A stretch of DNA of 64,000 bases, from the NCBI RefSeq assembly GCF_002812045.1, contig NZ_NPEG01000002.1, forward strand, positions 62,001 to 126,000, read 5' to 3'. Both the position numbers and the translations under genes were made by a program. The notes beneath the pieces were generated by a model. That model searched no databases. It was not told the DNA's origin and saw nothing but the letters and a program-made list of their open reading frames with translations. Positions 19,804 to 28,185 of the stretch are shown here, in pieces (position 1 is the first letter of the stretch; every line of letters starts with the position of its first letter). The DNA is from Leptospira haakeii (lineage in GTDB: Bacteria > Spirochaetota > Leptospiria > Leptospirales > Leptospiraceae).

Positions 19804-20631
19804 CTAAACTCCCTGAACCTTCACTTCTCCCAAATTAGTATCCCTCACTACCTCAGGTTCCCGATTCGTTACTTCTCTAAATGTATCGAAGTAATTCTCG
19901 TGGTTCGTTCCCATTATCCTATCCCAAATATTAAAATACAAACTGTAATTGCAGTTAAAGTATTTATGATGCATATTATGGTGAGTAGTAGAATTATGAA
20001 GTCTTAATATTCTATTTTCGATAAATCCTTTAGGAAAAAGTTCGAAAGAAAGATGTCCTAATACATTCAAAAAATTACTGTAAAAGAAAAATACTATAAG
20101 TGCAGTCGTATGTACAGGCAAGAATAGGATCACAAGAGGCACAATCCCTGCTTCTACAACTGCTTCGTATGGATGAAAGGAAAATGCCGCCCAAGGAGAA
20201 GGGTTTGTAGATTTATGATGTACCAAATGCATACTTTTGAAAAGAAGAGGATGATGCATCATCCTATGGGTCCAATAAAAATAAGTGTCGTGTAAGAATA
20301 TCAACGCAACGATGCTGAATAGAAGATAAGGAACTCCATAATCTTCTACCTTATCGTAGATAAAAGTCCAACCCGCCTTCTTCATCAAAAGCACGAGTAT
20401 ACCCGAAGCTGCGAAGATCGCAAGTGAGATCGCCGAATATTTAAGCTCGTGGGAGATCTTATCTTTTTCAGGAAGTTTATTTTGTATGATCTTATGTTTG
20501 AGTCTTTCTTTGTAGATCATCCAAATGAAAACATAAGCGATCCCTGCCATTAAAATATAGCGGAACCATAACATACCTAAGGTCAGAAAATAATAGGCGG
20601 TATAACCCATTTGATCCACAATTTCGTTCAT
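19804..20631 (-). CDS. Sterol desaturase / fatty acid hydroxylase family membrane protein
   Basis: A 275-residue di-iron membrane oxygenase of the ERG3/fatty-acid-hydroxylase superfamily. All histidine clusters of the family are present: HDTYFYWTHRMMHH (~residues 112-125), HLVHHK (~133-138) and THHNMHHK (~215-222). Four or five hydrophobic segments place it in the inner membrane with the His boxes on the cytoplasmic side. The substrate cannot be read from sequence; in bacteria these enzymes act on lipids, hopanoids, carotenoids or alkylglycerols. It stands alone, convergent with the histidine kinase and separated by 70 bp from the AraC-type gene upstream. Confidence 0.9.
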   Translation of the reverse strand: MNEIVDQMGYTAYYFLTLGMLWFRYILMAGIAYVFIWMIYKERLKHKIIQNKLPEKDKISHELKYSAISLAIFAASGILVLLMKKAGWTFIYDKVEDYGVPYLLFSIVALIFLHDTYFYWTHRMMHHPLLFKSMHLVHHKSTNPSPWAAFSFHPYEAVVEAGIVPLVILFLPVHTTALIVFFFYSNFLNVLGHLSFELFPKGFIENRILRLHNSTTHHNMHHKYFNCNYSLYFNIWDRIMGTNHENYFDTFREVTNREPEVVRDTNLGEVKVQGV

Positions 20632-20701
20632 CCTGTTCTCTCCGTGTGCACACAGTTTACACGATGAGACAAGGATCAGCCTATCCGAATTTTAAAAATC
20701 T

Positions 20702-21805
20702 CTAGCTGATTTCAAAATCGGCGGTACTTTTTAAGGATTCATCCCGGCCACGGTTGCGACGGAATTCGGTTGGGGTAACCCCAGTAAGTTCTTTAAATGC
20801 TCGATTGAATGGTCCTAAGGATTGGTAACCCAGATCCATGGCGACCCGAATGATAGGGATCTCGTCTTTGCCGGAGTCCAATAGAATTTCACAAGCTTCC
20901 TGGATCCGATAACGATTTAAGAAGTCCGGAAAATTTCTAAAACCCATTGCTTGGTTGATCAGCCTTCTGAGTTTATATTCCTGCACTTCTAAATCTTCTG
21001 CAAGCTGCCCGATTGTCAGACCTTCTTTTTTATAAAGTTTGGTTTCTTCAAATGCTGAGACTAATTTTTTCTTCAATACTGGGTCGGCATATACTGCTTT
21101 TTCTTCTTGGCCCTCAGACTCTTCCGGCCTTGGATCCACAAGGCCTTCTTTCAATTCGAAGACCAAATACATAAACGCGAGTATTAGTCCCCAAGCAAAT
21201 ACAACATTTGCTAAATCCAAAATTTCAGATAGAACCTTACCCCTTAGGATCAGGTGAGAGAACATATTAAAAGTGATTACACTTCCAGTCATTAGTATAT
21301 GGACTTCTCGTAATCTTCTTCGAGCTTCTATAAGGTCGTCCTTTCGTCCCGAATAGATCCGGATAATTGCGGCTACAACAAAGCCCAAGGATAGAAGAGT
21401 AGGAATAATGATATGAGCAAGAACAGTTTCCGAAACGATAGGCCCTCTCATGTTGATCAGATCCAGCACAGGATAAACTGACAAAGCAGAGACTCCAACC
21501 TTACCGAGAAGTAAAAGCCAGTACCAAAATTTAATCTCGAAATGATCTTCGAAGATTGCGAGACTGATCATCCAAAAGAAAAAAGGTAAGCTAATAAGAC
21601 CTGCAAATAAAAATATACGAATAAAATAAGGGATCTTTAAATCAGGATCCAAAGAAAGAATGATATAACAAATGATCCCGAAAGAAAATCCTCCCGCGAT
21701 CCGTATCCTAAAATCGTAAAGATACCTCCATCCTAAAAGCCCTATGATGAAGATTAAATTCGAAAGACAGAATAAATGTAATATGTCCGTGATCTGTGAG
21801 ATCAA
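20702..21805 (-). CDS. AraC-family regulator with N-terminal membrane domain
   Basis: Residues ~10-235 contain six or seven hydrophobic helices. The C-terminal ~100 residues are an AraC DNA-binding domain: first helix-turn-helix IGQLAEDLEVQEYKLRRLI, then the second with VAMDLGYQSLGPFNRAFKE and the family end GVTPTEFRRN. The start is taken as TTG 21805, which overlaps the upstream stop as TTGA and has GGAAG 7 bp upstream; TTG at 21838 is also open but its AAAGGA is only 3 bp away. Membrane AraC regulators of this build are common in Leptospira and may sense envelope or small-molecule signals. It is the third gene after purB. Targets unknown. Confidence 0.87.
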   Translation of the reverse strand: MISQITDILHLFCLSNLIFIIGLLGWRYLYDFRIRIAGGFSFGIICYIILSLDPDLKIPYFIRIFLFAGLISLPFFFWMISLAIFEDHFEIKFWYWLLLLGKVGVSALSVYPVLDLINMRGPIVSETVLAHIIIPTLLSLGFVVAAIIRIYSGRKDDLIEARRRLREVHILMTGSVITFNMFSHLILRGKVLSEILDLANVVFAWGLILAFMYLVFELKEGLVDPRPEESEGQEEKAVYADPVLKKKLVSAFEETKLYKKEGLTIGQLAEDLEVQEYKLRRLINQAMGFRNFPDFLNRYRIQEACEILLDSGKDEIPIIRVAMDLGYQSLGPFNRAFKELTGVTPTEFRRNRGRDESLKSTADFEIS

Positions 21806-22566
21806 ATGAGTTCTTCCAGTTTTTCCAATTCTCCCCAAAAGTCCTTTGTTTGTAAACCAGGAAGAAATTTCCTGATCAAGCTACTATCTATAAAACTGTC
21901 TTCTCTATCCATCTTTTCCTCGGGAACAACCTGGATCTTACCATGATCCTCTAAGAATCGGAAGATCTCTAACCATGTATGCCATTGCCCATCGGATAAA
22001 ATCAGCTCAGAAGGCAGATCATTTCCTGGATAAGATAGAAGCAAACGTACCACTTCCGAAATATCATCCCCATGGATCAGATTCAATTGTCGTTTAGTTT
22101 TTTTAACGGAACCCTTTCTTGCCCAGTTAGCAGGATTTCTATCCGGTCCATAGATCCCGGAAAGTCGGAGGATCTTACCGCCCTTCTCCAAAAATTGTAA
22201 CTCAGTTTCGTAACGATCATGTTCAGGATCTAAAGGAGTTTTTTCGGTAATGTCGGAGGTAATCCTTTGGTAAATGCTAGTAGTCCCAAACATCCAAACC
22301 GATTTGGAAATTGAGAATATAGCATCAAAGACCTGATCTCTATTCTCTAGTTTTTGAGCGGGGAAGGTAATAAGGCTCGCATCAAACATCGAGCCTTCAT
22401 TCTTCTTACAGAAATTTTCCAAAGCCGCCACATCGGATAGATCCAGAAGAACGGATCCTTCTACTTGAGTAGCTTTAGAAATCCCGATAACAGTATTCTC
22501 TTTTTTTAATGTATTTAGGACCCGTAGACCGGTATATCCCAGTCCGAAAACTGCAAAGTTAGACAT
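21802..22566 (-). CDS. NAD(P)-binding epimerase/dehydratase-like protein (extended SDR, YeeZ-like)
   Basis: A 254-residue Rossmann protein starting MSNFAVFGLGYTGLRVL, a GxGYxG dinucleotide-binding loop. LRLSGIYGPDRNPANW near residue 135 is typical of NAD-dependent epimerase/dehydratase and YeeZ-type SDRs. A clear catalytic YxxxK is not visible, so the catalytic status is uncertain. The start ATG overlaps the purB stop (TAATG), and its own stop overlaps the AraC start, so the three genes are translationally coupled. The substrate is probably a sugar nucleotide or small carbonyl compound, but this is family knowledge only. Confidence 0.78.
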   Translation of the reverse strand: MSNFAVFGLGYTGLRVLNTLKKENTVIGISKATQVEGSVLLDLSDVAALENFCKKNEGSMFDASLITFPAQKLENRDQVFDAIFSISKSVWMFGTTSIYQRITSDITEKTPLDPEHDRYETELQFLEKGGKILRLSGIYGPDRNPANWARKGSVKKTKRQLNLIHGDDISEVVRLLLSYPGNDLPSELILSDGQWHTWLEIFRFLEDHGKIQVVPEEKMDREDSFIDSSLIRKFLPGLQTKDFWGELEKLEELI

Positions 22567-23867
22567 TACTCCAGACCGAGTCTTTTGTAGATCAGTCCAA
22601 CTTTATCTAAATAAGGAGAAATTTGGAAGATAGAATCCAGATCTCCAGGTTTCAAAACCTTCTGCACCTTAGGATCCTCTGCAAGTCTTGTCTTCAGGTT
22701 TTGGGATATATCCGCCCAAACCGCCATCGCATGACCTTGCACGATCGCATAAGCGTCTTCTCTGGTGATACCACCCTTCTCGATCAGGTGAAGAAGAACC
22801 TTTTGCGAAAAGATCAAACCTCTCGTGGTTCCCAAAGTTCTTTCGATCGCATCAGGATACACGTGCAGATTTTTTACTACGAATAACATTTTATCCAGAA
22901 TATATTCGAGAGCAATCGTAGAATCCGGAACTACTATCCTTTCCGCAGAAGAATGAGAAATATCTCTTTCATGCCATAAGGCCACGTTCTGAAGAGCAGT
23001 TGAAACATTAGAACGGATCACTCTGGAAATCCCCGAGATCCTTTCACAAATTACAGGATTTCTTTTATGAGGCATTGCGGAAGATCCCTTTTGTCCTGGA
23101 GAAAAAGGTTCCTCTACTTCTCTGCCTTCTGTTTTTTGAAGAAGGCGAACTTCGGTTGCAAAACGATCCAAGCTCGCGGCAGTAACGCCTAACGCGGACA
23201 TATAAGCGGCATGTCTATCTCTTGAAACCACTTGGGTTGCGATCGGATCAGGCTTAAGCCCTAACTTCTCGCAAACATATTCTTCAATGTCCGGTTCAAT
23301 ATTGGAATAAGTTCCGACTGCACCTGATAATTTTCCTACGGCAACTTCTTCTTTTGCCAGGGCCATGCGCACCCTGTTCCTTTTCATTTCTTCATAGAAT
23401 AATGCAAACTTCAAACCGAGAGTCATTGGTTCGGCGTGAATACCATGAGATCTACCGATACAAGGAAGGTCTCTGTATTGGATCGCCTTCTCCTTGATCG
23501 CCTCGATCAACTGATCCGTTTTTTTCAAGATCAGATCCATTGCTTGTACCATCTGCACGCAAAGTGCAGTGTCTCCAATGTCGGAAGAAGTGAGACCATA
23601 ATGCACGTGACGACCTGCAGGCCCGATATAAGAATTCATATTCGTTAAGAATGCGATAACGTCGTGGTGGACCTTGGACTCTATCTCCAAAATTTCATCC
23701 ACGTTGAATCTGGCTTTGGAACGGATCTCTTCGAAGTCTTCTTTCGGGACCTCTCCTTTTTTCATTCGGGCTTCGGTGGCCAATATTTCGATTTCTTTCC
23801 AAATATCGAATTTATTCTCCAACTCCCAAATTTTAGAAATCTCAGGATTCGAATACCGATCAATCAT
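22566..23867 (-). CDS. purB: Adenylosuccinate lyase
   Basis: Catalyses two steps of purine synthesis, cleaving fumarate from SAICAR and from adenylosuccinate. The family signature GSSAMPHKRNP is present at about residues 260-270, with its flexible catalytic serine loop. HYGLTSSDIGDTA (~88-100) and RSHGIHAEPMT (~138-148) are also the expected active-site segments, the latter with the acid/base His. The 433-residue length is normal for the bacterial short form. It is first in an operon with the SDR-like and AraC-type genes, an unusual setting because no other pur gene is near. Confidence 0.97.
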   Translation of the reverse strand: MIDRYSNPEISKIWELENKFDIWKEIEILATEARMKKGEVPKEDFEEIRSKARFNVDEILEIESKVHHDVIAFLTNMNSYIGPAGRHVHYGLTSSDIGDTALCVQMVQAMDLILKKTDQLIEAIKEKAIQYRDLPCIGRSHGIHAEPMTLGLKFALFYEEMKRNRVRMALAKEEVAVGKLSGAVGTYSNIEPDIEEYVCEKLGLKPDPIATQVVSRDRHAAYMSALGVTAASLDRFATEVRLLQKTEGREVEEPFSPGQKGSSAMPHKRNPVICERISGISRVIRSNVSTALQNVALWHERDISHSSAERIVVPDSTIALEYILDKMLFVVKNLHVYPDAIERTLGTTRGLIFSQKVLLHLIEKGGITREDAYAIVQGHAMAVWADISQNLKTRLAEDPKVQKVLKPGDLDSIFQISPYLDKVGLIYKRLGLE

Positions 23868-23936
23868 TCCAGTTTCCTTGGGGAAATATCCCCATTGATA
23901 GGATTTTTATTCGGGGGCTATACGTAAACCATTTTG

Positions 23937-23970
23937 GTCACGCAGAGGCGCTGACACGCTGAGAGATCTT
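23937..23970. repeat. Intergenic CACGCAGAGG-type repeat (single arm)
   Basis: A short run of GTCACGCAGAGGCGCTGACA-like words between the SDR stop and purB. It belongs to the same loose family of cac-aga-gag words seen at 39464, 40000, 43121 and 45476. Only one orientation is visible here. Confidence 0.45.
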
Positions 23971-23982
23971 TTGTTTTAATTC

Positions 23983-24837
23983 CTAAATAGATTTTTTATC
24001 AGGATTGATCCCTTTTTTGCGAAGCCATCTACGACGTCCTCTTTCACCAAACCATTTTAATATAGGAGAAAGTGAGCCGATTAACCAGGGAAACACTGCA
24101 GCTAGTCTAGAAGTAAGCCCATCGCTATAAGGAACATATATCTCTAATTTCCCCGTACGGATCCCCTTCAAAACTGCCTTTGCTACATCGTCCGGAGATT
24201 TTACCGCATTCAACCAATTCAAAACGGTTCCTCCGTTAAGGGCCTCATGCATAAGCATCGGAGTATCCACTGCTGCCGGATAGATACCGGAAATTTTAAC
24301 ACCGCTCCCCTTTAACTCTTCGTGAATTGCAGTTAAAAAACCTCTAAGACCGAACTTAGTTGCTGAATATAATGCGGAATCTGCAAGAGAGATAATACCC
24401 CCTATCGATACTATATTTGCTACGGAACCTCTTCCTCTTTCCAACATCATGGGAACGATAGCCCGTATCAATCGGATCGGACCTAAAAAATTAATGCCTG
24501 CATGGCGATCTATTTCCGAAACGTTTTGTTCCAAAAAAGGACCTTCTTTTGCATATCCAGCGTTATTTACCAAAACTTCAATTTCCGAAAATTGAGATTT
24601 CAAGACGCCAACCATTGCTTCTAACTCTTCCGGCTTTGTTAAATCGCAGACCATCAGGTCGGGTTTTTTAGAAAGCCTATTCGCGACAGACTTCATTTTT
24701 TCTTCTTTAATATCGCAAAGGACCAAATGATATCCTGCTTTATCTAAACATAATGCGATTGCTTCTCCGATCCCGCCGCCTGCCCCGGTAATTAAAGCGA
24801 TCTTAGGTCTGGAAAATTCGTTTGTTTCCGAACTCAT
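23983..24837 (-). CDS. Short-chain dehydrogenase/reductase
   Basis: A classical SDR of 284 residues: cofactor loop TGAGGGIGEAIA (~18-29), LVNNAGYA (~88-95), catalytic Ser region VSIGG and YSATKFG with the Tyr and Lys (~157-163). A C-terminal extension ending in WLRKKGINPDKK suggests membrane association. Its ATG overlaps the FMO stop (ATGA), so the two enzymes are translated together and probably act on the same lipophilic substrate. Substrate unknown. Confidence 0.92.
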   Translation of the reverse strand: MSSETNEFSRPKIALITGAGGGIGEAIALCLDKAGYHLVLCDIKEEKMKSVANRLSKKPDLMVCDLTKPEELEAMVGVLKSQFSEIEVLVNNAGYAKEGPFLEQNVSEIDRHAGINFLGPIRLIRAIVPMMLERGRGSVANIVSIGGIISLADSALYSATKFGLRGFLTAIHEELKGSGVKISGIYPAAVDTPMLMHEALNGGTVLNWLNAVKSPDDVAKAVLKGIRTGKLEIYVPYSDGLTSRLAAVFPWLIGSLSPILKWFGERGRRRWLRKKGINPDKKSI

Positions 24838-26255
24838 CTACTTACACCCGCAAGGTCGGTAGATGTAACAGAAGAATTATTATCCTTTTTCAAAATATCA
24901 AATTGACCCGGTTTCAATTCCGGCCATCCCATTTTACTTTGGATCTTAGAACGATATTTTTTGTAAGCGACCTGATTCACATATACCGAATGTCGTCCCG
25001 TATTCAGATAGTGGATCCCTCCATTCAATAGAGGTCTATCGTTCTTGATCAGAGATTCGAATTTCTTGGCTGAAACATCTCCCTTTTGTTTCGCATCTAT
25101 ATAAGAAGAAATTAAATTAGCCATTTCATCGAACATCTTATACGCTCCTCCGTCGGTTTCCATATAACCGAGAGCATAAAGATTTTCGTAATTTCGGTTG
25201 AAGAGGGTAAGATAAAGTTCCGGACGCCCATTCTTCCATTCGAAATATTTTTCTTCCATGTATGGGATCGCCCAATGGTATCCGGTTGCAAGTACGACCA
25301 AATCTATCTTTTCTTTGGAACCGTCCTTAAATTCCACAAACTCACCGTTCAATCTGGAAATATCTCCCTTAGCAATTACATCCCCATGGCGAAGATTATG
25401 CAGTAGTTGGTCGTTGATAATCGGATGTGTTTCAAAAATTTTATGATCCGGAGCAGGAAGACCGATCTTAGTCAAATCCCCTACTAAGAACTTTAAGATG
25501 ATCCCAAAAACCCATTGAGAAAACCAATTAGGTATCCAATGCGCTCCGTCGCCGAATACGTCTGCAGGCATTCCAAAAATATGTTTCGGAATAAAATAAT
25601 AACCTCTTCTTACACTGATGAAAGCCTGATCTGCGGCAACTCCAGCGTCACAAGCAATATCACATCCAGAATTTCCGGCTCCTACAACGAGCACTCTCTT
25701 TCCCCGAAAAAAAGAAATGTCCTTATACTTTACGCTATGTATTACTTCTCCTCTAAACGTTTCTATACCTTGTAACTTAGGAATATTCGGAGACCAAGTG
25801 ATCCCGCTCGCACAAATCACTCCTTCATAAAGTCCTGATTCTCCATTCTCCAATTTAACCAACCATTTAGATCCTTTCTGTTGGATGGACTGGACCGAAG
25901 AATTGAATTTTATATGTCGATACAGATCGTATTCTCTGGCAAATGATCTATGATATGAGAGAATCTGACGATTGGATGGATAGTCCGGATATTCTTCCGG
26001 CATTGGATAATCCGCATAATCGGAAAGATATTTAGAGGAGATAAAATGAGCGCTCTTATACATGGGAGATCCTGGATTTTCAATATCCCAAATTCCTCCT
26101 ACGTCCTTATGTCTTTCGATTACATGGAAAGGGATTCCCTTCATCTTTAGCGATCTTGCCATGGATAATCCCGCAGGACCTGCTCCCACTATACAATAAT
26201 GGCCGGAATAATCCTGAACCTCGTTCGACTTGGAAATTGTTGCCTGATCCTTCAT
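24834..26255 (-). CDS. Flavin-containing monooxygenase
   Basis: A 473-residue class B flavin monooxygenase. The FAD loop is CIVGAGPAGLSMARSL (~22-37), the FMO identification segment is FRGEVIHSVKY (~163-173), which lacks the Trp of Baeyer-Villiger enzymes, and the NADPH loop is VVGAGNSGCDIACD (~187-200). YLATGYHWA follows later. It should add one oxygen atom to a soft nucleophile or carbonyl-type substrate using NADPH. It leads an operon with the SDR and is divergent from a TetR-family gene 135 bp away, which likely controls it. Confidence 0.9.
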   Translation of the reverse strand: MKDQATISKSNEVQDYSGHYCIVGAGPAGLSMARSLKMKGIPFHVIERHKDVGGIWDIENPGSPMYKSAHFISSKYLSDYADYPMPEEYPDYPSNRQILSYHRSFAREYDLYRHIKFNSSVQSIQQKGSKWLVKLENGESGLYEGVICASGITWSPNIPKLQGIETFRGEVIHSVKYKDISFFRGKRVLVVGAGNSGCDIACDAGVAADQAFISVRRGYYFIPKHIFGMPADVFGDGAHWIPNWFSQWVFGIILKFLVGDLTKIGLPAPDHKIFETHPIINDQLLHNLRHGDVIAKGDISRLNGEFVEFKDGSKEKIDLVVLATGYHWAIPYMEEKYFEWKNGRPELYLTLFNRNYENLYALGYMETDGGAYKMFDEMANLISSYIDAKQKGDVSAKKFESLIKNDRPLLNGGIHYLNTGRHSVYVNQVAYKKYRSKIQSKMGWPELKPGQFDILKKDNNSSVTSTDLAGVSR

Positions 26256-26294
26256 ATATCCTCTTAAAAGTGAGCAATGCTCTCTTTATAAAAA

Positions 26295-26307
26295 TGATCA
26301 TTGATCA
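26295..26307. promoter_or_regulatory. Putative TetR operator (TGATCA-T-TGATCA)
   Basis: A perfect 13-bp inverted repeat in the 135-bp spacer between the divergent FMO and TetR genes. Its position 40 bp from the FMO start and 83 bp from the TetR start suits control of both. Each half is itself a palindrome, so binding geometry cannot be read directly. Confidence 0.45.
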
Positions 26308-26390
26308 CTTTATTGAGATAAGTCAAACAAAAATCGACTCTATAAGAAAAAAGTAGTCTGAGAAGAAGAGGAAATATAACTGTATTTCCT

Positions 26391-27029
26391 ATGAAGCAGG
26401 GCCAGCGCACCCCGGTACAATCCCGAAGTAAGGAAAGATTAGATCTAATTCTTAGGACCGCAAAGGAACTAATCGGAGAAAGAGGGATAGACGCAGTTAG
26501 TATGAGGGAAATCGCTCAATCTGCCGGAATACAGATCGGATCCTTGTACCAATATTTTCCCGGTAAAAATTCTCTCTTACTCACCATCATGAGAGATTAT
26601 TACGACAGAATTTATGCAGGAACCAAAGCCCTATTGGATGAGGTTAATACCGCGGAAGAATTAGAGGCCGCAGGCGAAAATGCACTCGTACAATTTGCGG
26701 AATTTTTCCAAAGAGATACAGCTCTCGCGAATCTTTGGGCAGGCGCAAGAGCAATCCCGGAATTAGTCTCGGAAGATATTTTAGACACTTACAGAAATGC
26801 GGAACTAATCATAAAGACCACATTACGTTGTCTACCCGGACTAAAGGAGAACGATATAAAACCTTTCTCACTATTCCTTAGCCATACCATGGGTACAATT
26901 GTTCGTTTTGCAGGAGAAATAGAAAAGGAAGAAGGAAAAGCGGTCCTTAAAGAATGCCAGGAAATATTCAGGCTAAGATTGAAATCATTGATAGATCTTT
27001 CTAAGTCTTCGCGAAAAAAGAATAAATAA
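26391..27029 (+). CDS. TetR/AcrR-family transcriptional regulator
   Basis: A 212-residue regulator with the TetR helix-turn-helix at ~residues 14-60: ELIGERGIDAVSMREIAQ, then AGIQIGSLYQYFPGKNSL, the canonical recognition helix end. The rest is the helical ligand-binding and dimer domain, not conserved enough to name a ligand. It is divergent from the FMO-SDR operon, and a 13-bp palindrome lies between them, so it probably represses both promoters until the FMO substrate or a related compound binds. It lies convergent to the kinase-like gene. Confidence 0.92.
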   Translation: MKQGQRTPVQSRSKERLDLILRTAKELIGERGIDAVSMREIAQSAGIQIGSLYQYFPGKNSLLLTIMRDYYDRIYAGTKALLDEVNTAEELEAAGENALVQFAEFFQRDTALANLWAGARAIPELVSEDILDTYRNAELIIKTTLRCLPGLKENDIKPFSLFLSHTMGTIVRFAGEIEKEEGKAVLKECQEIFRLRLKSLIDLSKSSRKKNK

Positions 27030-27103
27030 TCCGTGTAGAAGTTTTACAAAAAGAGTATTCAGTTCCCTCCTTTTTTTCTATGCGAGATAAAACTTCGTGC
27101 CTC

Positions 27104-28171
27104 TTACCCTAGCTCGAAAGAGCTTACAAACTCTTTGATCAGATTGATATGGTCCACTTCAGGAGAAGGATTTTCCTTACTCGGCTCGTATAGATGTTCA
27201 TCAAAAACATGGTAATCGAAAATTTTGAGTTCGAAGTCAGGGATAGTTATGATGATATTTTCGGAATGAATATCAAAGATCAATTTTTCTTCGTTCGCAA
27301 GATAACGAGTTACCTCTATCACTCTATGAAAATCCAGAGCAATCTTTTTGAGCTTAGATTTACTTATGATCCCGAATCTATGAGTATCAAAATTCAATTT
27401 CCATTTAGGAAAAAGTGCATCCTGGATAGGATTCTGTCTGACTTTTTCATTCAATCGGATGAATTCTTTTAAGTGTTTTCCAGGCAACAAATTCTGGTTA
27501 TCGCAAGGAGTAAGAGTGACGACTGGAATTCCTAATGGACTTCTCCTGAAACGTAAACCCATAAAGAATCGAGTAGGAAGTACAAGATCAGGAATTAGAC
27601 TTTTTAATTTCCAATAATGAAGTCTTTCCAATCCTAAACGAGCGAACTTAAAACGGATCTCGTCCCTTTTGGATTCCCCCCATGCAGCTTTTTGCAAATG
27701 ATGCATGAGGCCGATCTCTTCCGTTTTTAGATATCTCTCCAGATTATTCTGCACTTCTTTATATAAAGAACCAAAAATAGGGTCAGAAGGTAGTTTAGAT
27801 TTTCCTATCTTAACAACCTGGTTCCAAGGAAGTGTGTATACGAATTTATAAGAGCCTCTTCCTATATAATTCTCGGAGGAGAGAGGCATAAAATTATCCA
27901 AAAACTCTCTACCATATCTATGCGTTATCCGAAACACGTGAGAAACAGGAAAAAGTTTTTCGTAAAACTTTCGGGCAAAGCCGGATTGCCTAAGACGGAA
28001 GTCAATAGGCAAATCCTCTTTCGGGATTTGAGAGTCTGCCTTGTCCGGATCAAAAAATAATTCTTTATCAAGGCCCTTTTCTAGGATCTCGATAAAGCTG
28101 GGAATCCCAGGAGAGTTCCAAAAATTCCGGATCGCTTCTCCGAATTCGCTGAATCTTCCTTTTTTTGCCAT
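27104..28171 (-). CDS. Protein-kinase-like protein (YrbL-like fold?)
   Basis: A 355-residue cytoplasmic protein with the ordered landmarks of a protein-kinase fold. IGRGSYKFVY (~103-112) fits a glycine-rich loop, and VVKIGK (~115-120) supplies a beta-3 lysine. A Glu-containing helix follows. IFDIHSENIIIT (~298-309) matches the catalytic loop pattern with the HRD replaced by D-I-H and the Asn kept. KIFDYHVFDEH (~313-323) sits where DFG would be. This resembles atypical kinases such as YrbL or HipA-like folds rather than Hanks kinases. Its start lies 14 bp after the OppA-like lipoprotein stop, so it is cotranscribed with it. Substrate unknown and activity unproved; a pseudokinase is possible. 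Confidence 0.65.
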   Translation of the reverse strand: MAKKGRFSEFGEAIRNFWNSPGIPSFIEILEKGLDKELFFDPDKADSQIPKEDLPIDFRLRQSGFARKFYEKLFPVSHVFRITHRYGREFLDNFMPLSSENYIGRGSYKFVYTLPWNQVVKIGKSKLPSDPIFGSLYKEVQNNLERYLKTEEIGLMHHLQKAAWGESKRDEIRFKFARLGLERLHYWKLKSLIPDLVLPTRFFMGLRFRRSPLGIPVVTLTPCDNQNLLPGKHLKEFIRLNEKVRQNPIQDALFPKWKLNFDTHRFGIISKSKLKKIALDFHRVIEVTRYLANEEKLIFDIHSENIIITIPDFELKIFDYHVFDEHLYEPSKENPSPEVDHINLIKEFVSSFELG

Positions 28172-28185
28172 TAGAATCCCATTAT

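Noticed and set aside
25735..25765. FMO as a Baeyer-Villiger monooxygenase
   Set aside because: The FxGxxxHxxxY segment has Tyr where Baeyer-Villiger enzymes have Trp-Pro or Trp-Asp.
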